Below the pieces are notes generated by a model. It searched no databases, was not told where the DNA came from, and saw only the letters and a list, made by a program, of their open reading frames with translations. Below are positions 38,368 to 48,205 of a DNA stretch of 52,324 nucleotides, piece after piece (position 1 is the stretch's first letter; the number at the start of each line of letters is the position of its first letter). The position numbers and the translations under genes were made by a program. Origin of the DNA: Oscillospiraceae bacterium. GTDB lineage: Bacteria; Bacillota; Clostridia; Oscillospirales; Acutalibacteraceae. The stretch lies in the NCBI GenBank assembly GCA_015065665.1, contig SVPX01000003.1, forward strand, positions 1 through 52,324. Reading direction: 5' to 3'.

Positions 38368-39727
38368 GGTATGGGGCTTTATGCTCATAGCAGGTGTACT
38401 CCTGCTGAGTATGCTTCTGGCAAATATGCTGAAGCGCTCCGTTAAATTTCTGAAGTATTCTCTTGTACCTACCTCTGTACTTGGCGGCGGAATACTTCTG
38501 ATTGTATCTTCTGTTTATGAACTCATAACAAAAGATGTATTCTTCGATACTCAATTCTTCGGCGGTAACGGTATGGCTACTCTTGAGCAGACAACATACC
38601 ACGCACTTGCCCTGGGATTTATTGCTTCCACCTTTAAATCAAGCGGTGGCAAACTTTCCAAACAGCGTACAACAGAAATAGTAAACACAGGTGTAACCAC
38701 AGTTGCAACCTATCTTATTCAGGCTATTGTAGGCTTTGGCATCACCATTGTTGCCGCTATGATTATCTCAGGCTTCTTTCCTGCTGCAGGCATCCTTCTG
38801 CCCTTCGGCTTTGGTCAGGGTACAGGTCAGGCTATGAACTACGGTAATATCTACGAAACCGACCACGGCTTTGTTGGCGGTAAGACCTTCGGTCTTACGA
38901 TTGCGGCTCTTGGTTTTCTGTGTGCTTCCATCGGCGGTGTTATTCATCTTAATATCCTCAAAAAGAAAAACAAAATCAAGTTAACAAATGCTGATGACTC
39001 CACAGCAAAGGCTGAAAATGTAGAAGGCGACAACGAAATTCCCATGCAGGGCAGTATGGATAAACTGACAGTTCAGCTGGGTTTTGTACTTTCTGCTTAT
39101 CTGCTGACTTACCTGCTGATGTACTTGCTTGGTCTGCTTATCCCCGGTATGAAGGCTACAATCTACGGCTTTAACTTCCTTCTGGGTGTACTTTCTGCAA
39201 CCCTTATCAAGTTCGTTGTTGACAAACTGAGAGTAAAGAAAGTTATCAACAGACAATATATGAATGACTTTCTTATGACACGTATCAGCAACTTCTTCTT
39301 TGACCTTATGGTTGTTGCAGGTATTGCCGCAATCCGTCTGAGTGTCCTTGAGAATTACTGGGGCATCATCCTCATTCTTGGTGTTGCAGGTTTTGTTGTA
39401 ACCTACTTCTACAATAAATTTGTTGCAAAAACCTTGTTCAAAGATTATGAGCAGGAACAGTTCCTGATGATGTATGGTATGCTCACAGGTACAGCAAGTA
39501 CAGGTATCATCCTTCTGCGAGAAATTGACGGAGACTTCAAGACTCCTGCTGCGGATAATATGGTGTACCAGAATTTCCCTGCTATTGCGCTGGGCTTCCC
39601 CATGATGCTTCTGGCAAATCTGGCACCTGCAAAACCCTATCTCACACTGATTATCCTTGCTGTTTACTTCCTTGTGCTGAATATTGTTCTATTCCGCTCA
39701 AAGATATTTAAAAAGAAAAAGAAGTAA
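38339..39727 (+). CDS. sodium/glutamate symporter (GltS)-like transporter
   Basis: Polytopic about 460 aa; PTSVLGGGILL, GFGQGTGQAMNYGNIYE; start overlaps the end of the acyltransferase gene. Confidence 0.78.
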   Translation: MLMLNIWDSEVWGFMLIAGVLLLSMLLANMLKRSVKFLKYSLVPTSVLGGGILLIVSSVYELITKDVFFDTQFFGGNGMATLEQTTYHALALGFIASTFKSSGGKLSKQRTTEIVNTGVTTVATYLIQAIVGFGITIVAAMIISGFFPAAGILLPFGFGQGTGQAMNYGNIYETDHGFVGGKTFGLTIAALGFLCASIGGVIHLNILKKKNKIKLTNADDSTAKAENVEGDNEIPMQGSMDKLTVQLGFVLSAYLLTYLLMYLLGLLIPGMKATIYGFNFLLGVLSATLIKFVVDKLRVKKVINRQYMNDFLMTRISNFFFDLMVVAGIAAIRLSVLENYWGIILILGVAGFVVTYFYNKFVAKTLFKDYEQEQFLMMYGMLTGTASTGIILLREIDGDFKTPAADNMVYQNFPAIALGFPMMLLANLAPAKPYLTLIILAVYFLVLNIVLFRSKIFKKKKK

Positions 39728-39814
39728 TTAATTCAATACATAATGGATATGTGTTGACTTATGCTTAAAAATATGCTAGAATTTTTGTATAAATATTTTG
39801 ATGGAGGAATCGTT

Positions 39815-39967
39815 ATGGAGCATATCAAGACAATTGAAACCCGCAATCTTTGCGAGAGTGCTAAAAACGGCGGTTGCGGCGAGTGCCAGACATCCTGCCA
39901 GTCCGCTTGTAAAACAAGCTGCGGTATCGCAAACCAGGAATGCGAGAACAAGAACGAGAGCAAGTAA
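39815..39967 (+). CDS. scfA: SCIFF (six-cysteines-in-forty-five) ranthipeptide precursor
   Basis: 50 aa MEHIKTIETRNLCESAKNGGCGECQTSCQSACKTSCGIANQECENKNESK; next to radical SAM maturase. Confidence 0.95.
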   Translation: MEHIKTIETRNLCESAKNGGCGECQTSCQSACKTSCGIANQECENKNESK

Positions 39968-39981
39968 TTATTTGCTGACCT

Positions 39982-40012
39982 AAATGCCGCCTTACCCAAG
40001 GCGGCATTTTTA
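39982..40012 (+). terminator. terminator/attenuator between SCIFF precursor and maturase
   Basis: AAATGCCGCCTTACCCAAGGCGGCATTTTTA. Confidence 0.85.
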
Positions 40013-40051
40013 TCTATCATAATTGACTATTAATTCAGGGAGGTACCCCTT

Positions 40052-41437
40052 ATGATACATCAGTACAAGCTGGGCGGATATAACATTGTTCTTGATGTCT
40101 GCTCAGGCTCTATCCACGTTGTTGACGATGTAGCCTATGATATTATCGGTATGTATGAAGGAAACAGCCGTGAGGATATCATAAAGGCCATGTGCCATAA
40201 ATACGCAGACAAAGAGGATATTACAACCGCAGATATTGAAGAATGTTTTGCTCAGGTTGAGTCTCTTAAAGACAGCGGTAAACTCTTTGCCCCCGATACC
40301 TTTGAGCCTATGGCAGACAAGCTTAAGGCTAAAACCGCAGGTGTTGTAAAAGCGCTGTGCATCCACATTGCTCACACCTGCAACCTTAACTGCTCCTACT
40401 GCTTTGCAAGTCAGGGCAAGTATCACGGCGACAGAGCAGTTATGAGCTTTGAAGTTGGCAAACGCGCCCTTGATTTTCTTGTGGAGAACTCAGGCTCCAG
40501 ACGCAACCTTGAGGTTGATTTCTTCGGCGGTGAGCCTCTGATGAACTTTGAGGTTGTAAAGCAGATGGTTGAGTACGCCAGAAGCATTGAAAAGGAAAAA
40601 GGCAAAAACTTCCGCTTTACCCTCACCACAAACGGACTGCTCATTGACGATGAGGTTATCGAGTTTGCAAACAAAGAGATGAGCAATGTTGTTCTGAGCC
40701 TTGATGGCAGAAAAGAAATCCACGACCGCTATCGTGTTGACTACGCAGGCAACGGAAGCTGGGAGAGAATTGTTCCCAAATTCCAGAAACTTGTTGAGGC
40801 TCGCGGTGGCAAAGGCTACTATATGCGCGGTACATTCACTCACGCAAACCCCGACTTCTTAAACGACATTCAGCAGATGCTGGATTTAGGTTTCACAGAA
40901 CTGAGTATGGAACCTGTTGTATGTGCTCCCGGTGACAAAGAGGAACTTACACAGGAGGACCTGCCTGTTGTTATGGAGCAGTACGAGAAACTTGCTGAGC
41001 TTATGCTTGAGCGTGACAGGCAAGGAAAGCCCTTTACATTCTATCACTATATGATAGACCTGACAGGCGGTCCCTGCATCTACAAGAGAATCTCAGGTTG
41101 TGGCTCAGGTACAGAGTATATGGCTGTTACCCCCTGGGGAGACCTTTATCCCTGCCACCAGTTTGTAGGGGAAGAAAAATTCCGACTGGGCGACATCTGG
41201 CAGGGTGTTACAAACACAGAAATCCAGAACGAGTTTGCTTCCTGCAATGTATATGCCCGTCCCGATTGCCACGACTGTTGGGCAAAACTCTACTGTTCCG
41301 GCGGTTGTGCTGCCAATGCGTATCACTCCACAGGCAAGGTAACAGGAGTATACAAATACGGATGTGAACTTTTCCGCAAGAGAATGGAATGTGCAATTAT
41401 GGTTGCCATTGCAAGAGCATTCGGAGATAACAAATAA
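40052..41437 (+). CDS. scfB: SCIFF peptide radical SAM maturase (thioether cross-link forming)
   Basis: 461 aa; CNLNCSYCFA radical SAM motif, C-terminal SPASM-like Cys-rich region (CHQF...CNVYARPDCHDCWAKLYCSGGC). Confidence 0.95.
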   Translation: MIHQYKLGGYNIVLDVCSGSIHVVDDVAYDIIGMYEGNSREDIIKAMCHKYADKEDITTADIEECFAQVESLKDSGKLFAPDTFEPMADKLKAKTAGVVKALCIHIAHTCNLNCSYCFASQGKYHGDRAVMSFEVGKRALDFLVENSGSRRNLEVDFFGGEPLMNFEVVKQMVEYARSIEKEKGKNFRFTLTTNGLLIDDEVIEFANKEMSNVVLSLDGRKEIHDRYRVDYAGNGSWERIVPKFQKLVEARGGKGYYMRGTFTHANPDFLNDIQQMLDLGFTELSMEPVVCAPGDKEELTQEDLPVVMEQYEKLAELMLERDRQGKPFTFYHYMIDLTGGPCIYKRISGCGSGTEYMAVTPWGDLYPCHQFVGEEKFRLGDIWQGVTNTEIQNEFASCNVYARPDCHDCWAKLYCSGGCAANAYHSTGKVTGVYKYGCELFRKRMECAIMVAIARAFGDNK

Positions 41438-42783
41438 TGAACACACCTATCTGTGATTTTGTCCGCAAATACGCCTCTGAAAATGCCTTGAGGCTTCATA
41501 TGCCCGGGCATAAAGGTGTTAACCTGCTTGGATGTGAAAATATCGATATAACGGAAATAAACGGTGCCGACAGCCTGTATGAGGCACAGGGTATCATAAA
41601 AGAGAGTGAAGACAACGCCTCCGCCCTCTTTGGCTGTGCCACATATTACAGTACAGAAGGTTCATCCCAGTGCATACGCGCTATGCTGTACCTTGCAACT
41701 CTTTTTGCAAAGAAAAATGGCAGAAAGCCTCTTGTATATGCAGGTCGCAATGCTCACAAGACCTTTATTTCTGCCGCTGCCCTCATTGACTTTGACATAG
41801 AATGGCTTTATCCTCAGGAAAACGAGGCCTATCTCAGTTGCACAATAAATCCTGCTGACCTTGACAAAAAAATCAGAGAGGCAGAGCATAAACCTGTAGC
41901 AGTATATCTGACAAGTCCTGATTACCTTGGAAACCTTGCGGATATACAGGGCGTTTCTCAGGTGTGCAGAAAGCACGATGTACTACTTATTGTTGACAAT
42001 GCGCATGGTGCTTATCTGAATTTCCTGGAAAATTCACAGCACCCTGTGGACCTGGGTGCTGACATGTGTTGCAGTTCTGCCCACAAAACTTTACCTGTGC
42101 TGACAGGCGGTGCTTATCTGCATATATCAGGCAAAGCTCCTGCACTTTTTGCAGAAAAAGCCAAGGATGCGCTTATGCTCTTCGGCTCTACAAGTCCCTC
42201 TTATGTGATTCTCCAGTCCCTTGATATGGCAAACAAATATATGGACTCAGATTACAGAGAAAACCTCAAAAGTCATATTTCCCTTATTGATAAACTCAAG
42301 TCAGACCTTACAGAAAGCGGCTACACCCTGACAGGTACAGAACCCCTTAAAATCACCATATGCACCAAACCCTACGGATATAAAGGTACGGACTTTGCAA
42401 GGATTCTTGAGAGTCACAACATCATCTGTGAATTCTGCGATCCCGACTTTGTGGTGCTGATGACAACTCCTGAAATAAGTGCTGATGATATTGGTAAACT
42501 TTATCAGATACTCATAAATATCCCTACCCTCTCCCCTATAGAGGAAGCTCCCCCTGTATTCTCAAAGCCACAGAGAGCTATGCCTGTGAGGGAGGCCGTA
42601 TTCTCTCAGAGTGAGGTTATCCACATCCAAAACAGCAAGGGTAGAATCCTCGCATCAGCAGGTGTATCCTGCCCTCCTGCAGTACCCCTTATTGTGTGCG
42701 GAGAGGTTATTGATGAAGCCACCATAAAGACCTTTATGTATTATGGTATTGATACCTGCACAGTTGTAAAACAAAACACATAA
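41437..42783 (+). CDS. Orn/Lys/Arg decarboxylase-family PLP enzyme
   Basis: 448 aa; RLHMPGHKG, DNAHGAYL, CSSAHKTLPVLTGGAYLH PLP-lysine motif; start overlaps stop of scfB (TAATG). Confidence 0.87.
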   Translation: MNTPICDFVRKYASENALRLHMPGHKGVNLLGCENIDITEINGADSLYEAQGIIKESEDNASALFGCATYYSTEGSSQCIRAMLYLATLFAKKNGRKPLVYAGRNAHKTFISAAALIDFDIEWLYPQENEAYLSCTINPADLDKKIREAEHKPVAVYLTSPDYLGNLADIQGVSQVCRKHDVLLIVDNAHGAYLNFLENSQHPVDLGADMCCSSAHKTLPVLTGGAYLHISGKAPALFAEKAKDALMLFGSTSPSYVILQSLDMANKYMDSDYRENLKSHISLIDKLKSDLTESGYTLTGTEPLKITICTKPYGYKGTDFARILESHNIICEFCDPDFVVLMTTPEISADDIGKLYQILINIPTLSPIEEAPPVFSKPQRAMPVREAVFSQSEVIHIQNSKGRILASAGVSCPPAVPLIVCGEVIDEATIKTFMYYGIDTCTVVKQNT

Positions 42784-42785
42784 AC

Positions 42786-42826
42786 AAAAAAACCTTGGAA
42801 AGAATTAAACTTTCCAAGGTTTTTTA
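42786..42826. terminator. bidirectional terminator between convergent genes
   Basis: AAAAAAACCTTGGAAAGAATTAAACTTTCCAAGGTTTTTT. Confidence 0.88.
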
Positions 42827-42846
42827 CTTTGCAAGTAATCAGTTTA

Positions 42847-44589
42847 TCAGCCGGGCATTCTGCGTACCACCCATGTTACCTCTTTGCCCTGTTTACGGAA
42901 AATAACCATACATGGTGAAAACCCTATATCCTTAAGGCTTTTGCCCTGAGAATAAGCACTTATATCCACAGAGAAATCCATAACCTCTGCAGCATCTCCT
43001 TTTGTACGCTTCATTTTGTTGGAAATATCAGAAAACCTAAGGATCTCCCGTAGCTTCTTCATATCCTCTTCAGAGTACAGGGTAGAAAGGTACGTCTCTG
43101 ACAGCTGAGCAAAATTATCAAAGCAATAATCAGTGGACATTCCGTCTATTACATCTTTGTTTGCCTCTACAAAGCCTTTATAAACATCTGTGAGAGCAAT
43201 AGTTGAAAACTTCTCATTATCAAGTTTCATCATCTGCTCATAGATAAAAATGCAAACTGCCGCGCACTCGGTAAGATGACAGAAGTCATCTCTCAGTTTG
43301 CTGTGGTACTCATAATAGAAGGGAAACAGATTTTTGTGTGATGTGATAAAGTCAAAATTATCCTTAACGCCAAAGTCGGTTACCTGGTCAGAGTAAACCT
43401 CAGCAAACACCAGTTCCTCCCTGTACTTTCTGTAGTACTCGGTACCGGGGAACATAGCACAAAGATGATACTGAAAAACCTTTACACCCAGTTTTTTCAG
43501 AGTATATACAAGCTGCAGAGTCTGTTCGATATCCTCCTCTGTTTCCTCAGGGAAGCCATACATAAAGGAGCCTACAACTTGAACTTTCCTCTCGCACAGG
43601 ATTCTGCACACATCAATAACCTGCTGAATATCAAGATTTTTATTAATAATCTTCTGCATACGAGGTGAACCCGTCTCGATTCCGAAGTATACTCCGATAA
43701 GACCACAATCCACCATCGCATCTATCATTTCTGCGTCTATAGTGTCGATTCTTGATGAACATCCCCAGGAAACATCAAGACCGCTTTCTTTAAGTTCGTG
43801 GCAAAACTCAAGAACTTTCTTCTTATTTGCAGTAAACAGATCGTGTTGGAAGTTAAACTTGGTAACTCCGTATTTTTTGTTAAGGCGAACCATTTCCTGC
43901 ACAATTCTCTTGGCGCTCTTAAGTCTGAACTTCCTCTCCCAGAACATACTGGTGGAACAATAAGCACAGTTAAAAGGACAACCTCTGCCAACTTCCACAG
44001 GGAACATAGTGTTCTCTTTTATCATATTATCTATAGTTTCCTGTGGGATAAAGGAATAATCAACAAAAGGCAGGTCGGATAAATCTGTTTTCAGCTTTAC
44101 TGTGGGATTACTGATAACTTCACCCTGTGCATCCCTGTATGTAAGACCGGAAATACCTGTTACATCTTTGCCACTGAGAAGACCGCTGAAAAGAGGATAT
44201 ACGGTTTCTTCACCCTCACCTGAGCAACAATAATCAACCCAGTCAAGCTCGGTGATAACATCCTTTCGGACAGCATCAGCCTGAGGACCGCCGAAGACAA
44301 TGAATATTTCGGGACGTTGTTTCTTGATTTTTTCTGCAATCTTGATGTCTGCAAGAAAACAATCGCATCTGCAATAGAAGGATACAATAGAGGGATTTCT
44401 ACTGAGTATATTATTAACAGACTCATCTATAAAGGAGTCAAAGCCCTTTTCAGTATCTGCCTCGTAAAACCTGTAAATATTCACATCCAGACCATTTTGT
44501 CTGAGTATTGTTGCAAGTAACAGTGAACCTTCACACTCCTGAGTAATTGACGGAGCATTGGAGGGCAGCACAAACAAAACATCACTCAT
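42847..44589 (-). CDS. B12-binding domain radical SAM protein
   Basis: 580 aa; N-term cobalamin-binding-like domain, VEVGRGCPFNCAYCSTSMFW radical SAM motif. Confidence 0.9.
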   Translation of the reverse strand: MSDVLFVLPSNAPSITQECEGSLLLATILRQNGLDVNIYRFYEADTEKGFDSFIDESVNNILSRNPSIVSFYCRCDCFLADIKIAEKIKKQRPEIFIVFGGPQADAVRKDVITELDWVDYCCSGEGEETVYPLFSGLLSGKDVTGISGLTYRDAQGEVISNPTVKLKTDLSDLPFVDYSFIPQETIDNMIKENTMFPVEVGRGCPFNCAYCSTSMFWERKFRLKSAKRIVQEMVRLNKKYGVTKFNFQHDLFTANKKKVLEFCHELKESGLDVSWGCSSRIDTIDAEMIDAMVDCGLIGVYFGIETGSPRMQKIINKNLDIQQVIDVCRILCERKVQVVGSFMYGFPEETEEDIEQTLQLVYTLKKLGVKVFQYHLCAMFPGTEYYRKYREELVFAEVYSDQVTDFGVKDNFDFITSHKNLFPFYYEYHSKLRDDFCHLTECAAVCIFIYEQMMKLDNEKFSTIALTDVYKGFVEANKDVIDGMSTDYCFDNFAQLSETYLSTLYSEEDMKKLREILRFSDISNKMKRTKGDAAEVMDFSVDISAYSQGKSLKDIGFSPCMVIFRKQGKEVTWVVRRMPG

Positions 44590-44664
44590 AATTTGCCTCC
44601 TGACTTTATAAAAGGACTATATAAAATTATATCACAGCAAACTTTTCTTTTCAACAAAAATGCA

Positions 44665-44710
44665 CATAAAAACAAAGACTTGCGGAGGGGTGGAAAAAAC
44701 CGCAAGTCTC
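44665..44710 (-). terminator. terminator of the agr operon
   Basis: Minus strand GACTTGCGG...CCGCAAGTC followed by TTTGTTTTTAT. Confidence 0.75.
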
Positions 44711-44756
44711 TGATATATAAAACACACTCACGGACAAAAGTGTATTTTACGCATAT

Positions 44757-45314
44757 TTACTTTTTAGCGTTGTTCTTTAATTTCTGTATCACAAGCAACA
44801 CAGAAAGCATCAGAAATCCATATCCTACAGAAAAGCACAGGCTATATAATTCCAAGAAATAAAAAGTCACAAAAATAATAATCTCGGAAATAACTATTAG
44901 TCTTGTCAGTTTTCTATAGTGGATGATTTCGCATTCTTCCAGCGGTTTTGCAGGATGCTCTACAGGAGCAATCGCCAAAACCACAGGGGTTCCCAATATC
45001 ATAAACACTACGGATAACATCTGAGTTAATTCTGTCCTGCTCATCAGTACACACACAAAAACTACAAAACAGGAACTGAGATAACAGGATATAAAACTTC
45101 CTGCGTGATATCCTCCTGAGTACCTTCTGAGAAATGAAAAAGCAAGATAGAATACTGCACCCTCCATAAAACCATTTGCGAGAATACAGATAACAAGTAT
45201 CGAGATAAAACCCAGGAGTTTTTCACAGAGAAGCCGCAAACCATATAAATACAGTTCCCTGTCCTCCTCTGTGATAACCCTGTGTTTTATCATCAGGTTT
45301 ACAATCCTTTGCAA
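44757..45314 (-). CDS. agrB: accessory gene regulator AgrB-like cyclic peptide-processing protease
   Basis: 185 aa polytopic; FLRRYSGGYHAGSFISCYLSS with catalytic-type His and Cys. Confidence 0.92.
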   Translation of the reverse strand: MQRIVNLMIKHRVITEEDRELYLYGLRLLCEKLLGFISILVICILANGFMEGAVFYLAFSFLRRYSGGYHAGSFISCYLSSCFVVFVCVLMSRTELTQMLSVVFMILGTPVVLAIAPVEHPAKPLEECEIIHYRKLTRLIVISEIIIFVTFYFLELYSLCFSVGYGFLMLSVLLVIQKLKNNAKK

Positions 45315-45321
45315 AACTCAA

Positions 45322-45477
45322 TCAGAACTTACGCATTTTTGAGAGAGCCTTGGGAGCTTTAGGCTGATGCATCAGAATGCAGGAAGCTGTGTTTGCACTT
45401 CTTACAAGTTCCTTCTCTGTTACATTCTTAGCAGCGCCAAGAATTCTCTTTGCAATTGTTTTTGTAGATGTTTTCAT
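45322..45477 (-). CDS. agrD: AgrD-like cyclic lactone autoinducer precursor
   Basis: 51 aa MKTSTKTIAKRILGAAKNVTEKELVRSANTASCILMHQPKAPKALSKMRKF; amphipathic leader, TASC core, QPKAP tail; SD CAAAGGAGGAAAAAC. Confidence 0.9.
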   Translation of the reverse strand: MKTSTKTIAKRILGAAKNVTEKELVRSANTASCILMHQPKAPKALSKMRKF

Positions 45478-45583
45478 TTTGTTTTTCCTCCTTTGGATGT
45501 TGAGGACATTATAAACAAAATCACAATAAAAACTCAATGAAACTTGCAAAAAAGACAAATACTTTGTAAAAACGACGATATGT

Positions 45584-46894
45584 TCACAATTCAGGTTTCT
45601 GAATCATAATTGTAACACGGAATTTATTATCACCATATTCAGCCTGTACCTGTCCCGAGTACTTCTCTGCCACCTTATTTATGCTATAAAGCCCTATGCC
45701 GTGATACCTTCCTTTCTTGCTTGTTCTGTATCTGTTGCCTTGTTTTTCGGGTGGTATGTCACAACTGTTCACAACTTCAAGAAAATGAAAACCACCCTCT
45801 CCTGATGAGCGGTACATCCTCACCTGCACAAACTTATCCCTGCTGTTCTCAGCCGCTTCCACAGCATTATCAAGAGTGTTTGAAATAAGGGTACACAAAT
45901 CGTGATCACTGACAAAATCCAGATTCACATTGTTGTGTTCAAGTCTGAAATCTATACCTTTCTGTTTGCATAGGGAGCTTTTCTGACTCAGAATGATATC
46001 CGCTATTTTATTACCGCTGAGCACCGCCGTCTTGCTGAAATAGGACTCTTTCTGCACAGAATCTATATATTCAGAAATATCTGTAGCTCCCTTATCCTGA
46101 GCCATTGCCCTGATAAGACTAAGGTGGTGTTTTATATCGTGTATGATAATCCGTGATTCCTTTCGGTTTTCCTCCAGTATACGGTAATGCTTGTAATCCA
46201 TCTCAAGTCTTTGCTCTGATAGTTTAATTTCTGATAGCTCCTGCTCATTCTTAAGAGATTTTTCATAGACATGGAACACCAGCAGGTTTGCCGCAAGGAG
46301 TAGCACAGAGGCTGTACAGTTAAGGATATTCTCCTCCACACTCAGCACAAGCCTCGCACTCTGATAAAAGATAATCAGCAGAGTAACCATTGATGCCACA
46401 GGAACCAGCATAAGCCATACGCTCCACTTGCTCCTGTATCTGTCTTTATATGCAATGGATGAGATAAATCTGCAACCAACAAACAACAGTAGCTTTGAGG
46501 ATATGCTCACAATAATAATTACAGGTGGAGTATTGATACTTGCCGCATTAACAGAAAACACCATATTGAAAAGAGAAATAACAAGAGTTTCACTGATAAC
46601 AAGAAGTACGGACACCACTCCCGAATGGAACAGAGATTTGAGGACAGGTGCCTGAAAAACAATAACTCCCAGCAAAACCATCACTACAAGAGATGATATC
46701 ATATTAAAGGCACTGTTACCCAAAAGAAAAATCCCATACAAAGCGGAAAAACCTGCAATATACATAGCAATGCGTGTATATGTTCTGCTTATTCTGTATT
46801 CAAACATAGTACTAAAGTACATATATGTGATGTAACCTTCCAACAGATAACTCAGATACATTGAAACATTGATAACAATACTCATTACCGACAC
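45584..46894 (-). CDS. AgrC-like GHKL sensor histidine kinase
   Basis: 436 aa; multi-TM N-term, IIIHDIKHHLSLIRA, NTLDNAVEAAENS, GIGLYSINKVAEKY. Confidence 0.9.
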   Translation of the reverse strand: MSVMSIVINVSMYLSYLLEGYITYMYFSTMFEYRISRTYTRIAMYIAGFSALYGIFLLGNSAFNMISSLVVMVLLGVIVFQAPVLKSLFHSGVVSVLLVISETLVISLFNMVFSVNAASINTPPVIIIVSISSKLLLFVGCRFISSIAYKDRYRSKWSVWLMLVPVASMVTLLIIFYQSARLVLSVEENILNCTASVLLLAANLLVFHVYEKSLKNEQELSEIKLSEQRLEMDYKHYRILEENRKESRIIIHDIKHHLSLIRAMAQDKGATDISEYIDSVQKESYFSKTAVLSGNKIADIILSQKSSLCKQKGIDFRLEHNNVNLDFVSDHDLCTLISNTLDNAVEAAENSRDKFVQVRMYRSSGEGGFHFLEVVNSCDIPPEKQGNRYRTSKKGRYHGIGLYSINKVAEKYSGQVQAEYGDNKFRVTIMIQKPEL

Positions 46895-47592
46895 CTCATA
46901 TCTGATATAAAATCATTTCTGAAACTGTTGATTTTCCGCTGTGACGCATAAGCTGTCATAGATATTCCGTTTTTACATTTCAACACTATACTCCTACCCT
47001 CTATACGGGATACATACTTCAGATTAATAATGTAACTGTAATGAGGTTGAGAAAAGCAAGGTATGTCTTTGGTTTTCTCTGTCCACTCTTTCATACTCAT
47101 AATTGTAGGATAACTTACGCCTGTGTCTGTCAGCACATAAGTCCTCCTGTCGCAGGAATAGATACACACAATATCCCTTTCCCGGATTGTTACAGGCAGG
47201 TGGTTTGACATAAAGGTTATCTCCTTTGATTGCTCTGTTACAATATCAAGGGCAGAATACAACCTGTCTTTATCCACAGGTTTTTCAAGGAAGCGGAACA
47301 CTCTCAAATCCATAGCCTCATCCAGATACTCCCTGTAACTTGTAACCACAAAGATAATAACTCCCGGATTTTTCCTTATTAATCCGTAGCCTGTCTGTAT
47401 GCCGTTGAGATTACCCATCTCCACATCAAGGAATGCTATATCAGTACAGCCTGTAAATCGGCACAATTCCTCTCCGCTTGAAAATAAAGAAATCTTATAC
47501 TCAATTTTCCTTTCATTAAAATAATTTGCCACAACAGACCGAAGTTTTTCTCTTATATATCGGTCGTCATCACAAATAGAAATGCAGTACAT
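46885..47592 (-). CDS. AgrA-like LytTR response regulator
   Basis: 235 aa; receiver with DIAFLDVEMGNLNGI; LytTR C-terminal domain; overlaps the kinase gene. Confidence 0.93.
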   Translation of the reverse strand: MYCISICDDDRYIREKLRSVVANYFNERKIEYKISLFSSGEELCRFTGCTDIAFLDVEMGNLNGIQTGYGLIRKNPGVIIFVVTSYREYLDEAMDLRVFRFLEKPVDKDRLYSALDIVTEQSKEITFMSNHLPVTIRERDIVCIYSCDRRTYVLTDTGVSYPTIMSMKEWTEKTKDIPCFSQPHYSYIINLKYVSRIEGRSIVLKCKNGISMTAYASQRKINSFRNDFISDMRCR

Positions 47593-47741
47593 AAGTTCCT
47601 CCAGTATACTCTACACCAATACAATTGTAAGCAAATATTACGGTGCGTGTAATTATTTCACGAAAGATTATACCACAGCATTTCTGTAAATTCTACACTT
47701 ATCTGCAAAAACCCCTAGTTTTCTTTTTTTTATTACAAAAA

Positions 47742-47774
47742 AACAGCAACCTTGCTATATAACAAAGTTGCTGT
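47742..47774 (-). terminator. intrinsic terminator of the lipoprotein gene
   Basis: Minus strand ACAGCAACTTTGTTATATAGCAAGGTTGCTGTTTTTTT. Confidence 0.8.
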
Positions 47775-47791
47775 CAAATGTGATTGTTAAC

Positions 47792-48187
47792 TTATTCTGC
47801 TTTTGTCAGAGTAAAGGACTTATTTCCGTCCTTGCTTGTAACTCTCAGCACACCACCCTCAATATATGCAGTACCCTCAAATTTATCATCTGCATTAAGG
47901 GCTGTGTAGGTAAACTCTCTTGTATCTTCATTGTATGTATAATTGCACACAATAGTAAACTTCTTACCGTCTGCATTCTCAGTAATGTGCAGGGTATTCT
48001 GAGAATTCATATGCCACTCGATTTCATCTGTAGTAGCAACCCTCCACACACCTGCAACTGCTGATTCCTCTGTGCTGACAGAATCGGGAGTTGCTGTATC
48101 TGTGTTGTCCGCATCCTTGCAACCTGTGAGTAAGCCAACAGACATAATCATCATAATAACAAGAACAAAGGAAAGAATCTTCTTCAT
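47792..48187 (-). CDS. small lipoprotein
   Basis: MKKILSFVLVIMMIMSVGLLTGCKD lipobox; no recognised domain. Confidence 0.8.
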   Translation of the reverse strand: MKKILSFVLVIMMIMSVGLLTGCKDADNTDTATPDSVSTEESAVAGVWRVATTDEIEWHMNSQNTLHITENADGKKFTIVCNYTYNEDTREFTYTALNADDKFEGTAYIEGGVLRVTSKDGNKSFTLTKAE

Positions 48188-48205
48188 AATAATCACCTCA
48201 AAGTA

